64,000 nucleotides of DNA from Fragum whitleyi (GCA_948146395.1 OX411548.1:57803020-57867019), one strand, 5' to 3'. Shown: positions 37,560-50,190, numbered from the stretch's first letter. Notes: generated from the letters alone by a model not told the origin. Made by a program: numbers and translations.

Positions 37560-38849
37560 GATTGCATTACGTAATACTTTTTGCTATCTGCGCTATTTCT
37601 GTACCAATTTTGGAAATCTAGATGTCTAGTGACGATTATTTTGTGGCAGAAACACTATGCACATAATCACTTTTCAGTTTCTTAAATAGATTTAAAATGT
37701 CAATTTCAATTTCGTTACGCAATACTTTTTAGAATTTAAAAATCGCTATCCTCGTTATTTCTTTACCGATTTGGACAATCTAGATGTCTATTGAAGATAC
37801 TTTTGTTTCAGTGACACAATGCACATAATCATTTTTTTCAGAATATTAAGATTTGAATTAGAAATTTATTTACGTCATACTTTTAAAAGATTTAAATCGG
37901 GCTATCCTTGTTATTCTAACACCGATTCGAATAATATGGGTGTCTGTGAACGGTAGTTTTTCCCCAGGAACGCTATTAATATATTCGTTTTACTGTGTCA
38001 TGAATATATATCATTTTTTATTAAAATTGTGAAATTTAAAAATCAGATTTGTCTTCAAATTGAGATTTTTTTCAATTTCAATCGTTACATCGATTCAGAA
38101 TGAATGAAATACACCGAAAAACATTTTCTTGTCCAAGTGGAGTGAGTTCAACAAAAAAATGCTTTAGTACAGATGAAATTACGTCATACTTTAAAAAGAT
38201 TTAAATCGGTCTATTTTCGTCATTCTTCCACCGTTTTGTAAAATCTGGGTGTCTATTGACGGTAGTTTTTCCTTAGGAACATCATGAACATATCCATTCT
38301 ATTATACCTTGAATATTTTTTACCTTAATATTTCCAGCCTTTGACGTCTACATCTTTGTTGTTCTACACGAATTTATATAATCTGGGTACTAAGGACTTT
38401 TCTTCAACATTTCAATATTTATATTGCTTTTAGATGTTTGGTTTGAATTTGACCATCAAGTGTTTACTAAATTTACTTCATTCCAGTATGGTAATCAAAG
38501 GACATTGCAGGTGCTCCTATGTCTAAACTTGATTGAAACCATCTTTATAAACGGACGAAAGCAGTGATTGTTGTTTAACAAAGTTATACCGCGTTGTTTT
38601 CACGCAGCTAGTTTTACCAAATGCATCAGAATGAACCAATCATATCATGGTATGGTTATGAGGTTACTAAAAATAGAATAAATAGCGAAACGAGACTCGT
38701 GTTTACCAATCGGTGATCTGTAAAATGTAAAGATGATGATGTTGTTGAAAATAGAATAGAAACCACATTTATCTAGACGAATCATGAACTGCTAAAGATG
38801 ACGGTGTTACTTAGAAAAAAAAGAATATATTGCAAAACGGGGGCTGATG
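37560..38849 (+). repeat. Block X, copy D, with degenerate 150-bp tandem units
   Basis: Matches 9470-10117 of copy A and 26340-27072 of copy B. Its first 750 bases contain four related units starting near 37567, 37716, 37871 and 38172 (TTACGTAATACTTTT..., ...GATTTAAATCGG.CTAT..., ...CTATTGACGGTAGTTTTTCC). The unit is about 150 bases, with a longer third interval. Confidence 0.75.
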
Positions 38850-39402
38850 ATGTCATTCTTACTTAAGAATTGAGAAAAATGAATGCTTTTGGATAAACAC
38901 TCGAAGTTATGATTACCTCTTTTACTGACGCTACAGAATTAATGAACTTTGTTGAATTCAAGATTCCCCGATTGTACGGTATAGATTGTATGAATTACAG
39001 CACATGGTAAACCATGAGTATAAAGAAGATCTGGAGCTGAATTAAGACTACGTAAGAATACAGGAGGAAGTGGAGGAAGAAGTAAAAGCAATTTTATTAG
39101 ACGAAGAAATGGAGAAATTGACAATGGCGTGTGTAAATGACGGTGAATGGTCTGGAAATAGGTCGCAGTCACCCAATGCAGAAGAAGAGAAGAGATGGTT
39201 GATGACCACCAACCAGGACCCTCTGGACGATAAAATCATATCAGAAAGAAAGGCGAGAAAACCTATGCGAAAAATGGTGCTGTAGATAGACGTCATGAGA
39301 TTTAGATAACTTCAATATACGAAAACAATTATAGATGTTGTAAAACATGGTCAGATAAATGTTTTTCCGCGTGCAAGATCGTAAACAATATTTTGTGTCT
39401 AA
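38850..39402 (+). pseudogene. LINE-associated upstream remnant
   Basis: Paralogue of 29168-29690. An open stretch at 39046-39285 reads EEVEEEVKAILLDEEMEKL...NDGEWSGNRSQSPNAEEEKR...MRKMVL. The matching region in the other copy needs a different frame upstream of NFLDEEMEK, so at least one copy is frameshifted. Identity as a LINE ORF1 or as unrelated cargo is unresolved. The minus-strand ORFs over the same bases are shadows. Confidence 0.4.
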
Positions 39403-41800
39403 TTGAAATTGAAATTTAATATTATATATGACCTTCTGACCTCTGAGATTAACAAAAATGTTTATACGTTTGTTTCATTATTAACCGAACTTCATACATC
39501 AACAGCAATTGAAGCTGGTTTACGATCCGCATACAAGCGTTTTAGCGTAAACAATCAACCAACATGGTGGGATAATGAGCTTGAGAACTTAAAACAATTA
39601 AAATCATCGAAATTAAATACATTTAGAAAAAGCAAAAATAATAATGTTTTATCATCATATTTTGAAACTTAGAAAGTTTTTAGAAGTTTGATATAAAAAA
39701 AGCATATCGAATTCGATTAGTCAATTAAAAAGAAATTGACTGGTTAAAATTATTTTGTAAAATTCTGAGAAATGAAGACGCTAAGTAATATTCCTATTTC
39801 TGTTTGGTGCTACCATTTTTCTAAGTTATTTGAATCAACAGAGTATTTTATTTATAGCACGGATGACTTACCTCCAGTCGATTCTGCATATTCAGAATTT
39901 TTGAATAATGTTATTACAGAGGACGAGACCTCAAGAGCTATAAACAATTTAATTCCTGGCAAATCACCTGGACCAGACGGCATTCTTGGACATTTTATCC
40001 CAAATACAAAGTCTGTTTCTTACAAACCTGTTGGCTACATTCTTGAAGCATGGTCTCAAAACATTATTTGCCCACTTTTTAAATGGTTCTACTTATGATG
40101 TCAATAATCATCGGGGTATATCCCTATCAAATGTTATTTACAAAATTTTCACAACAATTTTAAATTCCCGCTTATGTAAATGGTGTGACATGAATGAGAT
40201 TATTAACGAGGCCCAGGCTGGCTTCAGAAAGGGTTATTGTACAACTGATTATATGCTTACTCTGCATGCTTTAATCCAAAAGTACCTTACATAGAAAAAT
40301 GGTCGTTTGTATGTTCGTTTTGTTGATTTATAAAAAGCATTTGTTAATATCTCTCATAAAGCACCCTTTGAACACCTATCTTCGCTCGGAATAAATGGAA
40401 ATTTCTTCCATTATACTAGTAAATATTTACAAGAACAATAATTCATGCGTCAGAATTGACGAGTCATTCACAAGTATGAGAGGTACCAAACAGTGTGATA
40501 AATGTAGTCCTCAAATATTTAAACTATTCATTAATAATATTTGCACCTTTATTTACCAATACGATAATTGCGGTGTTTTTGTTTCAAACGTTTTACCGAA
40601 TATTGGCGTTTTAATGTAAGCAGATGATGTAGCAAGTCCTGCCGATACCGTTATACAGCTACAAAGACAACTTAATTCAATTCAAGATTTTTGTCAAACT
40701 AGTAGTAAGAAATTGAATTTAAAGAAAACAAAAATTATGATATTTAGAAATAGTGGCCCATGGCGAAATTCAGAAAGATGGAAATGTGACGATAATGAAA
40801 TATCGATTGCCGTTTTTTTAATATAGATATATGGGATTGGCATATACACCAAAACTTAGATGGAGCAAGGCACTTTCCATCCTTGCAGCTCAAGCTAAAA
40901 AGTCTCTCTTTGCCATAAGATCATTACAATCAAAGGTTTGGGTCCTTAAATCATACAGAAGATTTTAAAATTTTTTATGCAATGGTAAAACCTCTTATAT
41001 GGGGGAGAACTGTGGGGTTACACCTACAGAGTAACCGTGGAAAGAATACACATTCTGACTTGCAAGCAATTTCTAGAGTAGGTAAATATACAAATAATAA
41101 TATGGTTTTAGGTGATTGTGATAGATACCCGCTTTGTATAGATTATTATTTTAAACTCATAAAATGTGGTGTAAAGTAATCCAAATGACTAATGATAGAT
41201 ATAATAAAAAAGTGCTACAAAATGTTAAAATCACTCGATGACAAAGATAAACAAACGTATGTATCAAATGAAAGAAACCTTTTATTTTTACATGGATATG
41301 GCTACAGTTGGATCTCCCAAGAAATTGAAAATATTGATTTGTTTATCGCACAGTTCAAATCCAGATTAAAAGATATTTTTCAGCAAGATTGGCATAAATT
41401 TCTCAATCATCAAGAGGTCAGTAATATTTACAATATAAGTGACTTTTTTATGTAGAATATTAAATTTCCTTTAATTTTCCATTTTATCTAAAACAGGCAT
41501 TTGCTAAATTTAGATGTTCAAATCACCGTTTCAATATTGAATTTGGAAAGAGATAATAACGTGGAAAAACAAGAACTTATCTGTATTTATTGTTATGAAC
41601 TCTTTTCAATGAGTTTCTTGTATTTTGTGAATGATCACAATTTGATTTTTATAGACAAATATTCCTAGGTAAAAAAAGCATTCAAAACAATAATACTTTT
41701 AATAAGCTTCTCTCTGATAAAGATGAAGCAAAGCTTTTGAATGTATGTAATTTGTTTATAAGATTTTACAAGTAAGATCGAACTTACTCCTTATTGGAAA
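39403..41800 (+). pseudogene. Decayed LINE ORF2 (linker, reverse transcriptase, C-terminus)
   Basis: Segments in order: linker with FSVNNQPTWWDNELENLKQL (39533 on); RT block INNLIPGKSPGPDGIL (39937 on); after a frameshift NNHRGISLSNVIYKIFTTIL and INEAQAGFRKGYCTTDYML (to about 40260); VRFVDL then a stop then KAFVNISHK; a palm end ADDVASPADTVIQLQRQLN just after 40621; LGDCDRYPLCIDYYFKL (41110 on); and LLFLHGYGYSWISQEIENID, with traces to about 41790 (FNKLLSDKDEAKLLNV). At least five stops or frame changes rule out function. The catalytic DD of the palm (ADD) is still readable. No endonuclease domain is seen upstream. The LINE belongs to the same broad family as the fragments at 10118 and 35741. 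Confidence 0.85.
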
Positions 41801-43084
41801 AAATCTTTCAGTAGTAGACAGTAAATGTCTCCAAAATATGACTTAAATACTTTGGTATGAGAATTTGTTTCTCGAACGATGTATTTATCTTATAACTATA
41901 CAAAAATCTATGTGATAACATCCCGTACTATATTTTTTCATGATATCACATAGTTATTTTTAGAATAATAATATAATACGGTTATTTTTAGAAACTTGCG
42001 TTTCAGTTGAAAACATCAACGAAAACAAGACAAATAGAGGTTATAAGTTGACTATCAGAGTAAAAATTATACATTCATTTAATGCAACATCTGTGTAATA
42101 AATGTGAAAATTTTTGAATGCGTAAGTTATATAGCGGCATGTAGTCGGGGGAGCAAGAACGTCATATGCGACGTCATTATTTACTATTTTCTACAAAGCC
42201 TTCATTTGCTAGCATACCTTTCTAAGCCTAATGAATTAAATTGCAGAAAGTATCAACTTTTCATTTGGAATTCGAATGTGTGTACAATTTCTATATGAAA
42301 AGTATTTTTAATGAAGTTGAGACCAAATTGTGGGCCTTGAAGTTTGAAAATAAGGAGAATCAGTTGGGACGACTTCATTCTCTTTAAACTCCAATTGCCC
42401 ATTCTTAATTCTCCTTTAAAGCCTGACACTCTTTGAATATACGAGTTAACTTTATAAAACTGCTCTAATTGACTAAATGATATTATTTCTAAATTATCTG
42501 AAATGTTTGGATTGGTATATAAACCCATAATCACTACAAAATTCGAAAAATAAACGGAACTCACATTTTTATGTTGACGTCAGGCCACTATTCATTCCAA
42601 TATTTGTCTTATTCAAAATAGCCTGAATCCGTAAAAACTCATATTAAAATGACAATTGGTTTCCTTTTATGCCTTATTTACTTCTGGCAAGAAATTTCAA
42701 ACAAAATTTAAGAACATTTTTAGAAAATATGGTATATATATATATCTGATTTTCATTATTTTTTACGCTCCCCCGCCTAAGCATACATATGTTACTATGG
42801 TAACGAAATTCAAGGCCGCTTAATATGATTTCGAAAAAATTATAACATTTGTGCTCTTCGAAGATACTGTACTGCACACACAACAAATCATACACTGAAC
42901 AAGCTAGAAATGCAAAAGTTATAGTTCCAATATACGAATTTCTGGATCATCCCTCGTACATGTTTACAATATGAATCTTTCGTATACTGATATGCTGTTA
43001 AATAATATGTATAGGGTCAAAAAGTTTTTGTTTACACAAACCAAGGAGCCATTATAATGTTTCTATGTTATATCATGTTTTGTT
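41801..43084. other. Non-coding AT-rich DNA before the virus-like cluster
   Basis: It holds two opposed GC-rich words, GTCGGGGGAGC at 42146-42156 and GCTCCCCCGCC at 42768-42778. These might be ends of a 650-base element but are too short to be sure. No ORF here has a recognisable signature. Confidence 0.35.
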
Positions 43085-43389
43085 AACTGGGCCGATGACC
43101 GATGCCCTCCTGCGAGGAGTGGATACCGCCGAAAGTTTGGACAATGACTCTTTTGAGTCCTTTATTGTAAGAATATGACTGAATCACCGGAAAAGAATCT
43201 TGAAGAAAAATGCAGCGAAAAGTGGCATGATCTTGGGCCACGAGAGATTATCTATTTTTGTCAGATTATCACAGTGTACATTATAATCATCACATCGCTA
43301 GAAAACTTGTCGGTACAAAACGGTACAACCGAATTGTCCCTTCTCGGCAGCAGTATCGGTTACGCTCTACCATTCCCTAAGCTTAATAG
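43085..43389 (+). other. Unassigned segment upstream of the ATPase relic
   Basis: A 72-codon ORF (43175-43393) ends just at the apparent ATPase start and overlaps it by four bases. Other frames also give protein-like text (for example YNRIVPSRQQYRLRSTIP), so this may be the ruined end of another viral gene. No family is recognised. Base composition is less AT-rich than the flanks. Confidence 0.3.
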
Positions 43390-43910
43390 ATGACGACTAT
43401 ACCGTTTGAACCTTGTTCGAGTTTTATGTATCAGTGGTCAAACAAGATCTGGCAAAACTCAATGGGTCTATCACTTTTTACAACATGTGACCAAAATGTA
43501 TGTCTCGAATACTTTATTGTAACGGTATACACAAAGATTTGTTTGACACTATAAGGACAACTTTTTCCAACATTTTACTTCAAGCAAGGGCTACCAACCG
43601 AAGAAGAATAAGAAAAGTTGACTCGGGATAAAAACATAAACCTTTAATAGTGGACGATCTAATGGACCAAGTGATGCAATTTAGTGAGATGAAAAGACTG
43701 TTTTGATGAAAAATATTAGAGACGATTTTCAAGTCGGAATATTGGGCCGGCAACTTAATCCAGGAAAATCAAACGGCTTTATCAAAACCTATGAGGATGC
43801 TCTTCAACAAGGGTACATCATAGTAGACATGAGTCCTTATGCCGAAGACAAGTAACATATAAGAACTCGAATTTTCCCCGGCCAGGATCCTATCATAAAT
43901 CGACTAACGT
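43390..43910 (+). pseudogene. Viral-type DNA-packaging ATPase relic
   Basis: The intact family would be a P-loop ATPase that drives genome packaging in capsid-forming elements. Seen here: a start-like MTTIPFEP (43390), a frame change, then Walker A text SGQTRSGKTQ (43433 on) and MY..LL; a segment RILYCNGIHKDLFDTI; Walker B text PLIVDDLMDQV (43641-43673) followed by EMKRLF and stops; and the C-terminal block IKTYEDA..GYIIVDMSPYAEDK before TAA at 43853, continuing RTRIFPG. The order and spacing fit ATPases of Polinton/Maverick and adintovirus-like elements. At least three frameshifts or stops and a shortened middle show it is dead. The small protein gene follows after about 13 bases. Confidence 0.72.
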
Positions 43911-43922
43911 AAGAATGCTCCA

Positions 43923-44231
43923 GTGAAAGAGGACAATATATATAAGCAACAACGCCATTTCTTGTACTTAGTAGCTTACGCATCGGCTTATCAAAGGAAA
44001 GCTATATTAAAGACTATTTCGTGTCAACAATTAAAGAATTTGAGTCAGATCGCCTATTACGTTATACGTTCGAAAGTGAGATTAACTTCCTCGGAAATCA
44101 CGAGTTTGAAACGCCAAAGACAAGAAATATTCCTATTGGGTGATTGTAACGCAGGGTTTGCTCAAAATAAAGAAGCTATCCATCAGGAACAACGTATTAT
44201 TCAAAAATTGACAAAAAAATTAAAAAACTAA
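43923..44231 (+). pseudogene. Small basic virus-like protein (RKAILKT family)
   Basis: An open frame of 102 codons begins with GTG, so its true start is uncertain. Motif order is AYQRKAILKTISCQQLKNLS, IAYYVIRSKVRLT, LKRQRQEIFLLGD and a basic tail ending KLTKKLKN. This matches, as a pattern, small basic proteins found next to ATPase and capsid genes in invertebrate integrated virus-like elements (S-P-x-QRKALLKTA..QL..L.EIA.N.L.G...L). It is probably a core or structural component; function is inferred only from company. It lies between the ATPase relic and the convergent capsid-like gene; the two stop codons are 11 bases apart. It is the least damaged of the three. Confidence 0.6.
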
Positions 44232-44242
44232 TTGTTTCTTGT

Positions 44243-44570
44243 TCATTGAATATACACTGTCCTTGTTTTATCGATGGCTAGTATTTCGGGAAAAGTGGCG
44301 AACAACAGGATGGTCACACATTCCGGTCGTGCTCGGCCAAATTTAAGTTCAATGCGACAAAGTCCCTTTCTCATTAAATCGAACGAGTAGTAAGGATCAA
44401 AATCCAAAATGTATAGGCAGTATCCGTGCTTGTGATCATCATACGTGATGTCAACGATGTTTCGACCAAAGCGTACAGCCAACTCCCGTCCGTTTGAAAA
44501 TATTTTGAAAATTTGAACAAAAAGCCATTCTTACGTACTTGGATCGCATCTTTAAGGTCCAGATACATAT
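44243..44570 (-). pseudogene. Capsid-like protein C-terminus (F54H12.2-like family)
   Basis: On the minus strand a 79-codon open frame (44482-44243) ends with YCLYILDFDP, RKGLCRIELKFGRA, VTILLFATFPEILAIDKTRT and a stop. The combination of G-Y-x-LY-x-x-D, F-x-L-x-R-x-G, R-x-E-x-KF, and A-x-F-x-x-x-x-x-ID-x-x-R-x-V is the C-terminal signature of proteins annotated as F54H12.2-like in many invertebrate genomes. These are associated with Polinton/adintovirus-type elements and thought to be capsid components. Just upstream a second frame (to 44568) reads YLDLKDAIQ and GFLFKFSKYF, implying a frameshift near 44470. The N-terminal part, expected at 44570-45800, was not recognised. Confidence 0.68.
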
Positions 44571-45800
44571 AAAGTCCTGCCTTTTTTTTTCCTAATCTAG
44601 AAATTTGGTCACCTTATTCTTACGTTGTATGCAATTCCAATTCAATATGGGTCGGGCATACGACGTCCCGTTCTCTTTCAACCCATTATAGCAACCGTTA
44701 TAACTATTTTTCCAGTATGAAAGCAGCAGAATTTAACATCATCCCTCTTAAAATTCAAGGAGTTCCAGTTCATACACCAAGTTTCTTTCCTTTGCTTAAC
44801 AGGTCTAAGGTTCAATTTGCAATTTATTGTTCCATAAATTCTTTGTGATAGCCCGGAGTCGCCGTACTCTCACTCATATTGTTGTTTGAACTTTGTTATG
44901 CAAGTAAAAATCTTTTGCTTTGGGTCGATATGATAATTTTTATGCTCTAAATTGTGCATAGCGCAAAATTTTCCCACCTTATTAAAAAAGATGAAAAAGA
45001 TTTATTTCACGATGTTTTTTTGAGCTTGGTGATTTTGGACAAATGTTTTGAGCAAAATAAGCAAATATTTACAATATTTATTTTTGCGGGTTCGCCTCCC
45101 CTTAAACATTGCAGGTACGATTAGCATCTTGCAGTGTGTGACTGGTCGTGTTTCCATTATGATCAATTAATCGCATTTTTACAGTTGTTAAATGGTCTCT
45201 TTAATCTGCCCGTTGTTTCAATTAGAAATATGTGATGAAGGAAGCGCTCTGCTGTAAGCCCCTTGTTCGTCTAAACTTTATCCTTAATATTAAATTTGCA
45301 TTCAAATAATGATCTAATATAACAGAATAAATTATCGAAGCGAGGAATACGTTCTTTGGCAGTCTGAACTTTCGAGTTGTAATGAGATTTTATACGATGC
45401 ACATGTTTCATGAAAGTGTGCCAAATCCCTCGGCGTCTCTCCTCGACAAACATTTAACTCTAGAAAGGAATTTATAGTAAAAAGTATTTTTGCGGTTTAT
45501 TTGCTGTTAAAGTATGAGATTTAACTGACTGACAAAATAACATTTACTGACATGAAAAATAAGTATGTGAGTAAAGATTGCAGGCAGTTCGAATAATCAT
45601 TTGGAATTTCTCTGACATGAGTATCATTATAAATATTAAGCTAGTTCAAATTTTAAGGTGTACAGATGCCATTGTCAAGTCGATAAAAGTTTGAAAATAT
45701 TTAAGATTTGGTTAATAGTCCGGCAGATAGCTTGTCTCGCAAATAGGGTTCAAAGTTTTTTTCTTGACTGATTCTTATTGCTAAGGCCTTCCCGAACTAC
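44571..45800. other. Expected capsid N-terminal side, unreadable
   Basis: Minus-strand translations show fragments such as STATPGYHKEFMEQ (about 44830-44875) but no continuous match. A 60-codon minus-strand ORF at 45271-45453 (ERRRGIWHTFMKHVHRIKSH...) has protein-like composition without a family. It could be part of the same relic or chance. Confidence 0.3.
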
Positions 45801-46400
45801 AATCTGGCTGATGACATCTTGTCATCATTTAGCATTTTGAGAAAATCGAGATGGCAGCCAGGAATATCGAATGTTACACCAACAGCTTGGAATATCACAA
45901 TCACGGTTAGTACAGATTTCTGTCCTCGCAATGCGATGCTATTTTTGGACTATAAAATATGTAACGTTCAAAATTGAGACTAAATGACGGTCAAATGACA
46001 AATGTTATTGGTGTGTTTTATTTGCTGTTAAAGTTCGAGATTGAAAGTATATGACATAATTTATGCATGTTGTGACATTAGAAATCAGTATGGTAGTCAA
46101 GATAGCAGCCAAATCGAATTATTAAATGTCATTTAGAGTATTTCTTGACGCATGTGACATAAAATCTGAGGAAAGGTTTTAGGGCTACTCGGACAACATT
46201 TGTAAGTGATTCTATTGTTACATAAACTCTTGATTTGAAGGTGGAAGCCAGGAAAGAGATAATTCTAAGTTAATTGTGTTTTAATCGGGATTTTAGAAGA
46301 TTTAGCCCAAATCAATAGTTTCGAGGCCAGTTTCAAAATTTGTTATAAAAATGATACCTGAAATGATAGATAGCAGCCAAGGAATATACATGAAAGAAAG
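45801..46400 (-). repeat. GGCTGCCATCT-core repeat, opposite orientation
   Basis: AGATGGCAGCCAGGAA near 45850 and variants at 46100, 46240 and 46372 are reverse complements of the cores in 4350-6310. One unit (GATGACATCTTGTCATCATTTAGC...CGAGATGGCAGCCAGG) mirrors 6260-6310. Confidence 0.6.
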
Positions 46401-49400
46401 TTTGAGGTTACATAATTATATTAGAAAATTCTTCATATTTTCCGCAAGTTGTTCCGCTAAGGCTTAATCTAGAACTACAAAAAAACTTTTAGTTGTAAAT
46501 TTAAATGGCTTGTTCACAACAGCTCAATATGTCATGTAAGCATGATGATTGGCTATTCTGTGTTACCCTGGTGTATTGGGTAATGCTAGAAAACATTCAG
46601 TGTACCCCCTGAATTTGTCTTTTGCATTTTCAATTGCAACTTTGTTTGAAATAAATTTATGCAGCAAATTACAAGCGCAAAGACTGACCGAATTGATGAA
46701 TTATTTATATGGTCACCAAGCATTGGTGATTCAGTGTGGATATATAGCAGCGAAAATAGTGTTAGTTGAAAAACACCCTCTTGTCTGTTCTTATCTTCAT
46801 TTTGAAAGAATTTGAAATATGACGATTTTGCAACAGTTAAATGGGTTTGCTGTACGTCTATACTTGTTTTGATATTGCTAATTTATGAACGAACTACACA
46901 TCTTCAAAAACATAATTTGATTTATTTTAATAATCACCCAAAATTGGCAAGTCAGTGCATCGAAATGTTGTCGAAAGTACTTGTTCAAAAGCACCTTTTT
47001 GCCAGTCCTTATCATCAATCTAGCATTTAGCATTTGATATATGACGATATGTAACAGTATTGTAGCTTTACGGTTATCATCTTTTTGTTCGAGTTGAAAT
47101 TATAAACAAGGATTAATCATTAAAGGAGCTAGCTTACAGAATCGTAAGCAATCAAATTGAGCAAATACAAAAAAATATCAATAATGATAATTCAAAATAT
47201 TTTTATAATTTCCAATTAAAAAGCATTGAATCAAGCAGTAAACACAAATACATCAATAACATGACTTTGTCGGAAGACATAGAACTTACATATTTTTAGA
47301 GAGTGGTCATTTTTGACTATATTGTCCTGGCAAAATAATACTCAATTATATACTCATATACAATGCACCACTTAATATATATTTATTCGTATGTTTATTT
47401 TAATGTACATTAACTTCAGATTTGAATATCAATTTGTAAGGATCTACGATAGACGTATAGCTGTAACCTCTGACAATGCTGTAGGATTCTGCATCCAACT
47501 TTTAAGAAAAAAGTTAGAAATCATAAGTCTTATATTTGCAATTAAGGTTCGGACAGCTTTGCAACCATTAAATGTGGAATTAATACCACTTGTTTAGTAC
47601 AATACACTGGTAACCACTTCGTGGAACAGTTGCCGTAGTTCGGACAGTTGATTCGAGCATATGATAGTACTCATCATCTTTTATGTCTTCATCTTACCTT
47701 TAACACCTCTGATGGACCTAGGCTTTAGGTTCAAAAGACGTGGAAAACTAGAAATGAATTGTTAATTACATTAAGTTGCATGTCATGAAAGAAAATTGAA
47801 TACGAGTCTCGGTAAACCCCCACCGTAATTATAATTGAGATCACTTTAATGCTCAAAAATACGATCTACAATGTTACATTTTCATTCTCATAGAAACCGT
47901 ACTTTTATTGACGCAATTTTTTTCTTATCAACGACGAATTTAATGAGCAAGCTAATAGTCCTTTTTAAAACTTACTGGTATTGTCGAGACCATATTTTAG
48001 CTTTGAATACACATGTTTTTGCCTGTCGTTGTCGCAATAAGGAAAAGCGGCGAGATTGCCATCTTCAAAATAAGATGTTTTTATACTTTACATTTAACAT
48101 TTACAAAAAATAATTTCTCTAACTTGCTCAGGCAGCAGACCAATACCATCATAAACAGATTCACTTATCTGAAAAAGCTTGAGTTGTATCTTAAAATATT
48201 TACAAAGCATATACACCTTAATTTACACTAGTAATCAATCAGTTTTTCTAAGATTCTTATATCTCGCATAAATCGAGATTTACCTTAAAAAATCAAATTG
48301 GCTGCCATCTTGATTACCATACTCATAACTTATGCCATGTAATGCTCTTTTTTTTTAGCTTCAGGTCAAACTCTTAACTTATATAAAACTTTGAACCCTA
48401 CTTCAAGTTTCACTTAAATATGCCATATTTCTGCCGGACTATAAAAACATTGTGGGAATCGTTAACAAGAATTGAGGTGAATGAATGTGTGAATGCTTAT
48501 TTCTGGTGAGAAACATTATTTCAATAAAACTTTTATATCGGTAAGACTGTAACATATTTCGTAAATTTTGTTTAGGATCAAATTAAACTTTATCCTTGCG
48601 TAATTTAAAAGCTTTAATACAAAATTTGTAGAATTTTTGTTTGAATTCAAAAGTTGTACAAATTTGAACATGTTTGATCGAATGATGTAATATTTTGGAA
48701 TGAGTCTTTGTCGCAAATCTTTTAAAAATGGGCATATTAAATCATTTTCATAAGTGAAATTCATCTTCTATTTCGTTTGTAGAACAGTTAGGAAGCCTGA
48801 CAGCTCTCATAAACCACTTACAATAATTGACTTACAATAATAAGCCCGAAAATCTTTTTTTAAGATTCTTTTGTCACATGGACAGAGAAATTCCGTATAA
48901 TTATTCGATATGGCTGCCATCATATATTTCATACTCATTTTTCATGTCATAATTCTTTTGTCCTATACTTAAAATCTCATACATAAACTGCAAAAATACC
49001 GAAAACGTCCATGCCTTTTTCCTAGTAAAAATTTAGTACTGATTAAAAGTTTTCAGAAAGGTGGGGGAATTGTATTGTACATTATGTTTTTCTGAAAGGA
49101 ACATGTAAAATATAAGTTAATGCTTGTTACCACTCTGTCGAGTTGGGCTTTCATAAGATACGTTACTTTAAATTCACCCACCCTAATGAAATGCTAAATT
49201 TTGCTCGCATTTTGTGATATTCTTTGGACAGATTGCGATTTTAAGCAGGATGTCACACATGGTTCTTTAGTATAAGTGATCAAACATCCATAGAAGTCTG
49301 TATTATTCATGAAAATACATGAAATATACGTAACAATTACAATATTGTGCCTCTATATTCACCTAAATTGATATTTGGAGGAAAAGTTAACACTTGTTGG

Positions 49401-50190
49401 CAAAACTCATGATAATATTATTAATTCATACGTAGAAAATGTTTTTATGGCCTTCTATTTCTTGTTGAATACAAAGAAATGTAAAGATCTGAGCACATGT
49501 CCTGTCAAACGCTTTTCTGAAAGACACCGCAAGATACCGTGCAAAAGGATATATTTGATTAACTATATAAAGCTACCTTGTATGATCACTTGACAGCTCC
49601 CACTAATCATCCGTGCGTGAGATCTAGCGTACTAATCACCTCCGAGAAAATCGACATGTCAAGTGTACAATGTCTACTTCAGCCTACGATAAAATCTTTG
49701 TCAAGACATTATCGTGAAATGGAGTTCACACGGCATGTTTAAGCAGATATGAAAAGCAAGACATATTTTGAAACATATGTGTTTTTTAGGTTCAGACGGT
49801 ATGTTTTACATATCTGCTTTGGATGGCCCAGGTCAGTTATTTCTGAGGTGAAGTGTTCTATTACATTACTGGAATGAGGATATGGATATCTATTTCTTAC
49901 CCAACCGCTTGGCCCTTAAAAGACAAAAGCATAAACACGTTAATAATTATAATAATTTCTTTTAATTGGTTCAAATAAAAGTGTCTCTTTTCACAATTCA
50001 AAGTTCCCCTCATATAAATTTTCTTCTTATCACATAGATATAACGAAATCAAATATTCCTCATTCTATTTCTGTACAGTAAATATGTTGGTTGTCGCTAG
50101 AAGGTTAACCTGTAACTGTCATAACTGCAGCTAAGAACAAGCTCTGAGATTGCATAGCTCAGACTTCTTCTCAATTTTTAATTTTATTTT
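46401..50190. other. AT-rich DNA with weak repeats, no gene seen
   Basis: It contains a diverged tandem unit of about 222 bases (TATGACGAT at 46819 and 47041, with similar preceding text) and GGCTGCCATC cores at 48299 and 48909. The inverted partner of 37110-37500 lies at about 49040-49300. ORFs of up to 88 codons (46549-46815) lack signatures. Confidence 0.45.

Noticed and set aside
42146..42778. Opposed GGGGGAGC/GCTCCCCC words as ends of a MITE
   Set aside because: The match is only about 10 bases with poor extension, not enough to call an element.
46549..47030. Two consecutive ORFs of 88 and 72 codons as a gene
   Set aside because: The underlying DNA is a diverged tandem unit of about 222 bases, and the predicted proteins have no recognisable motif.
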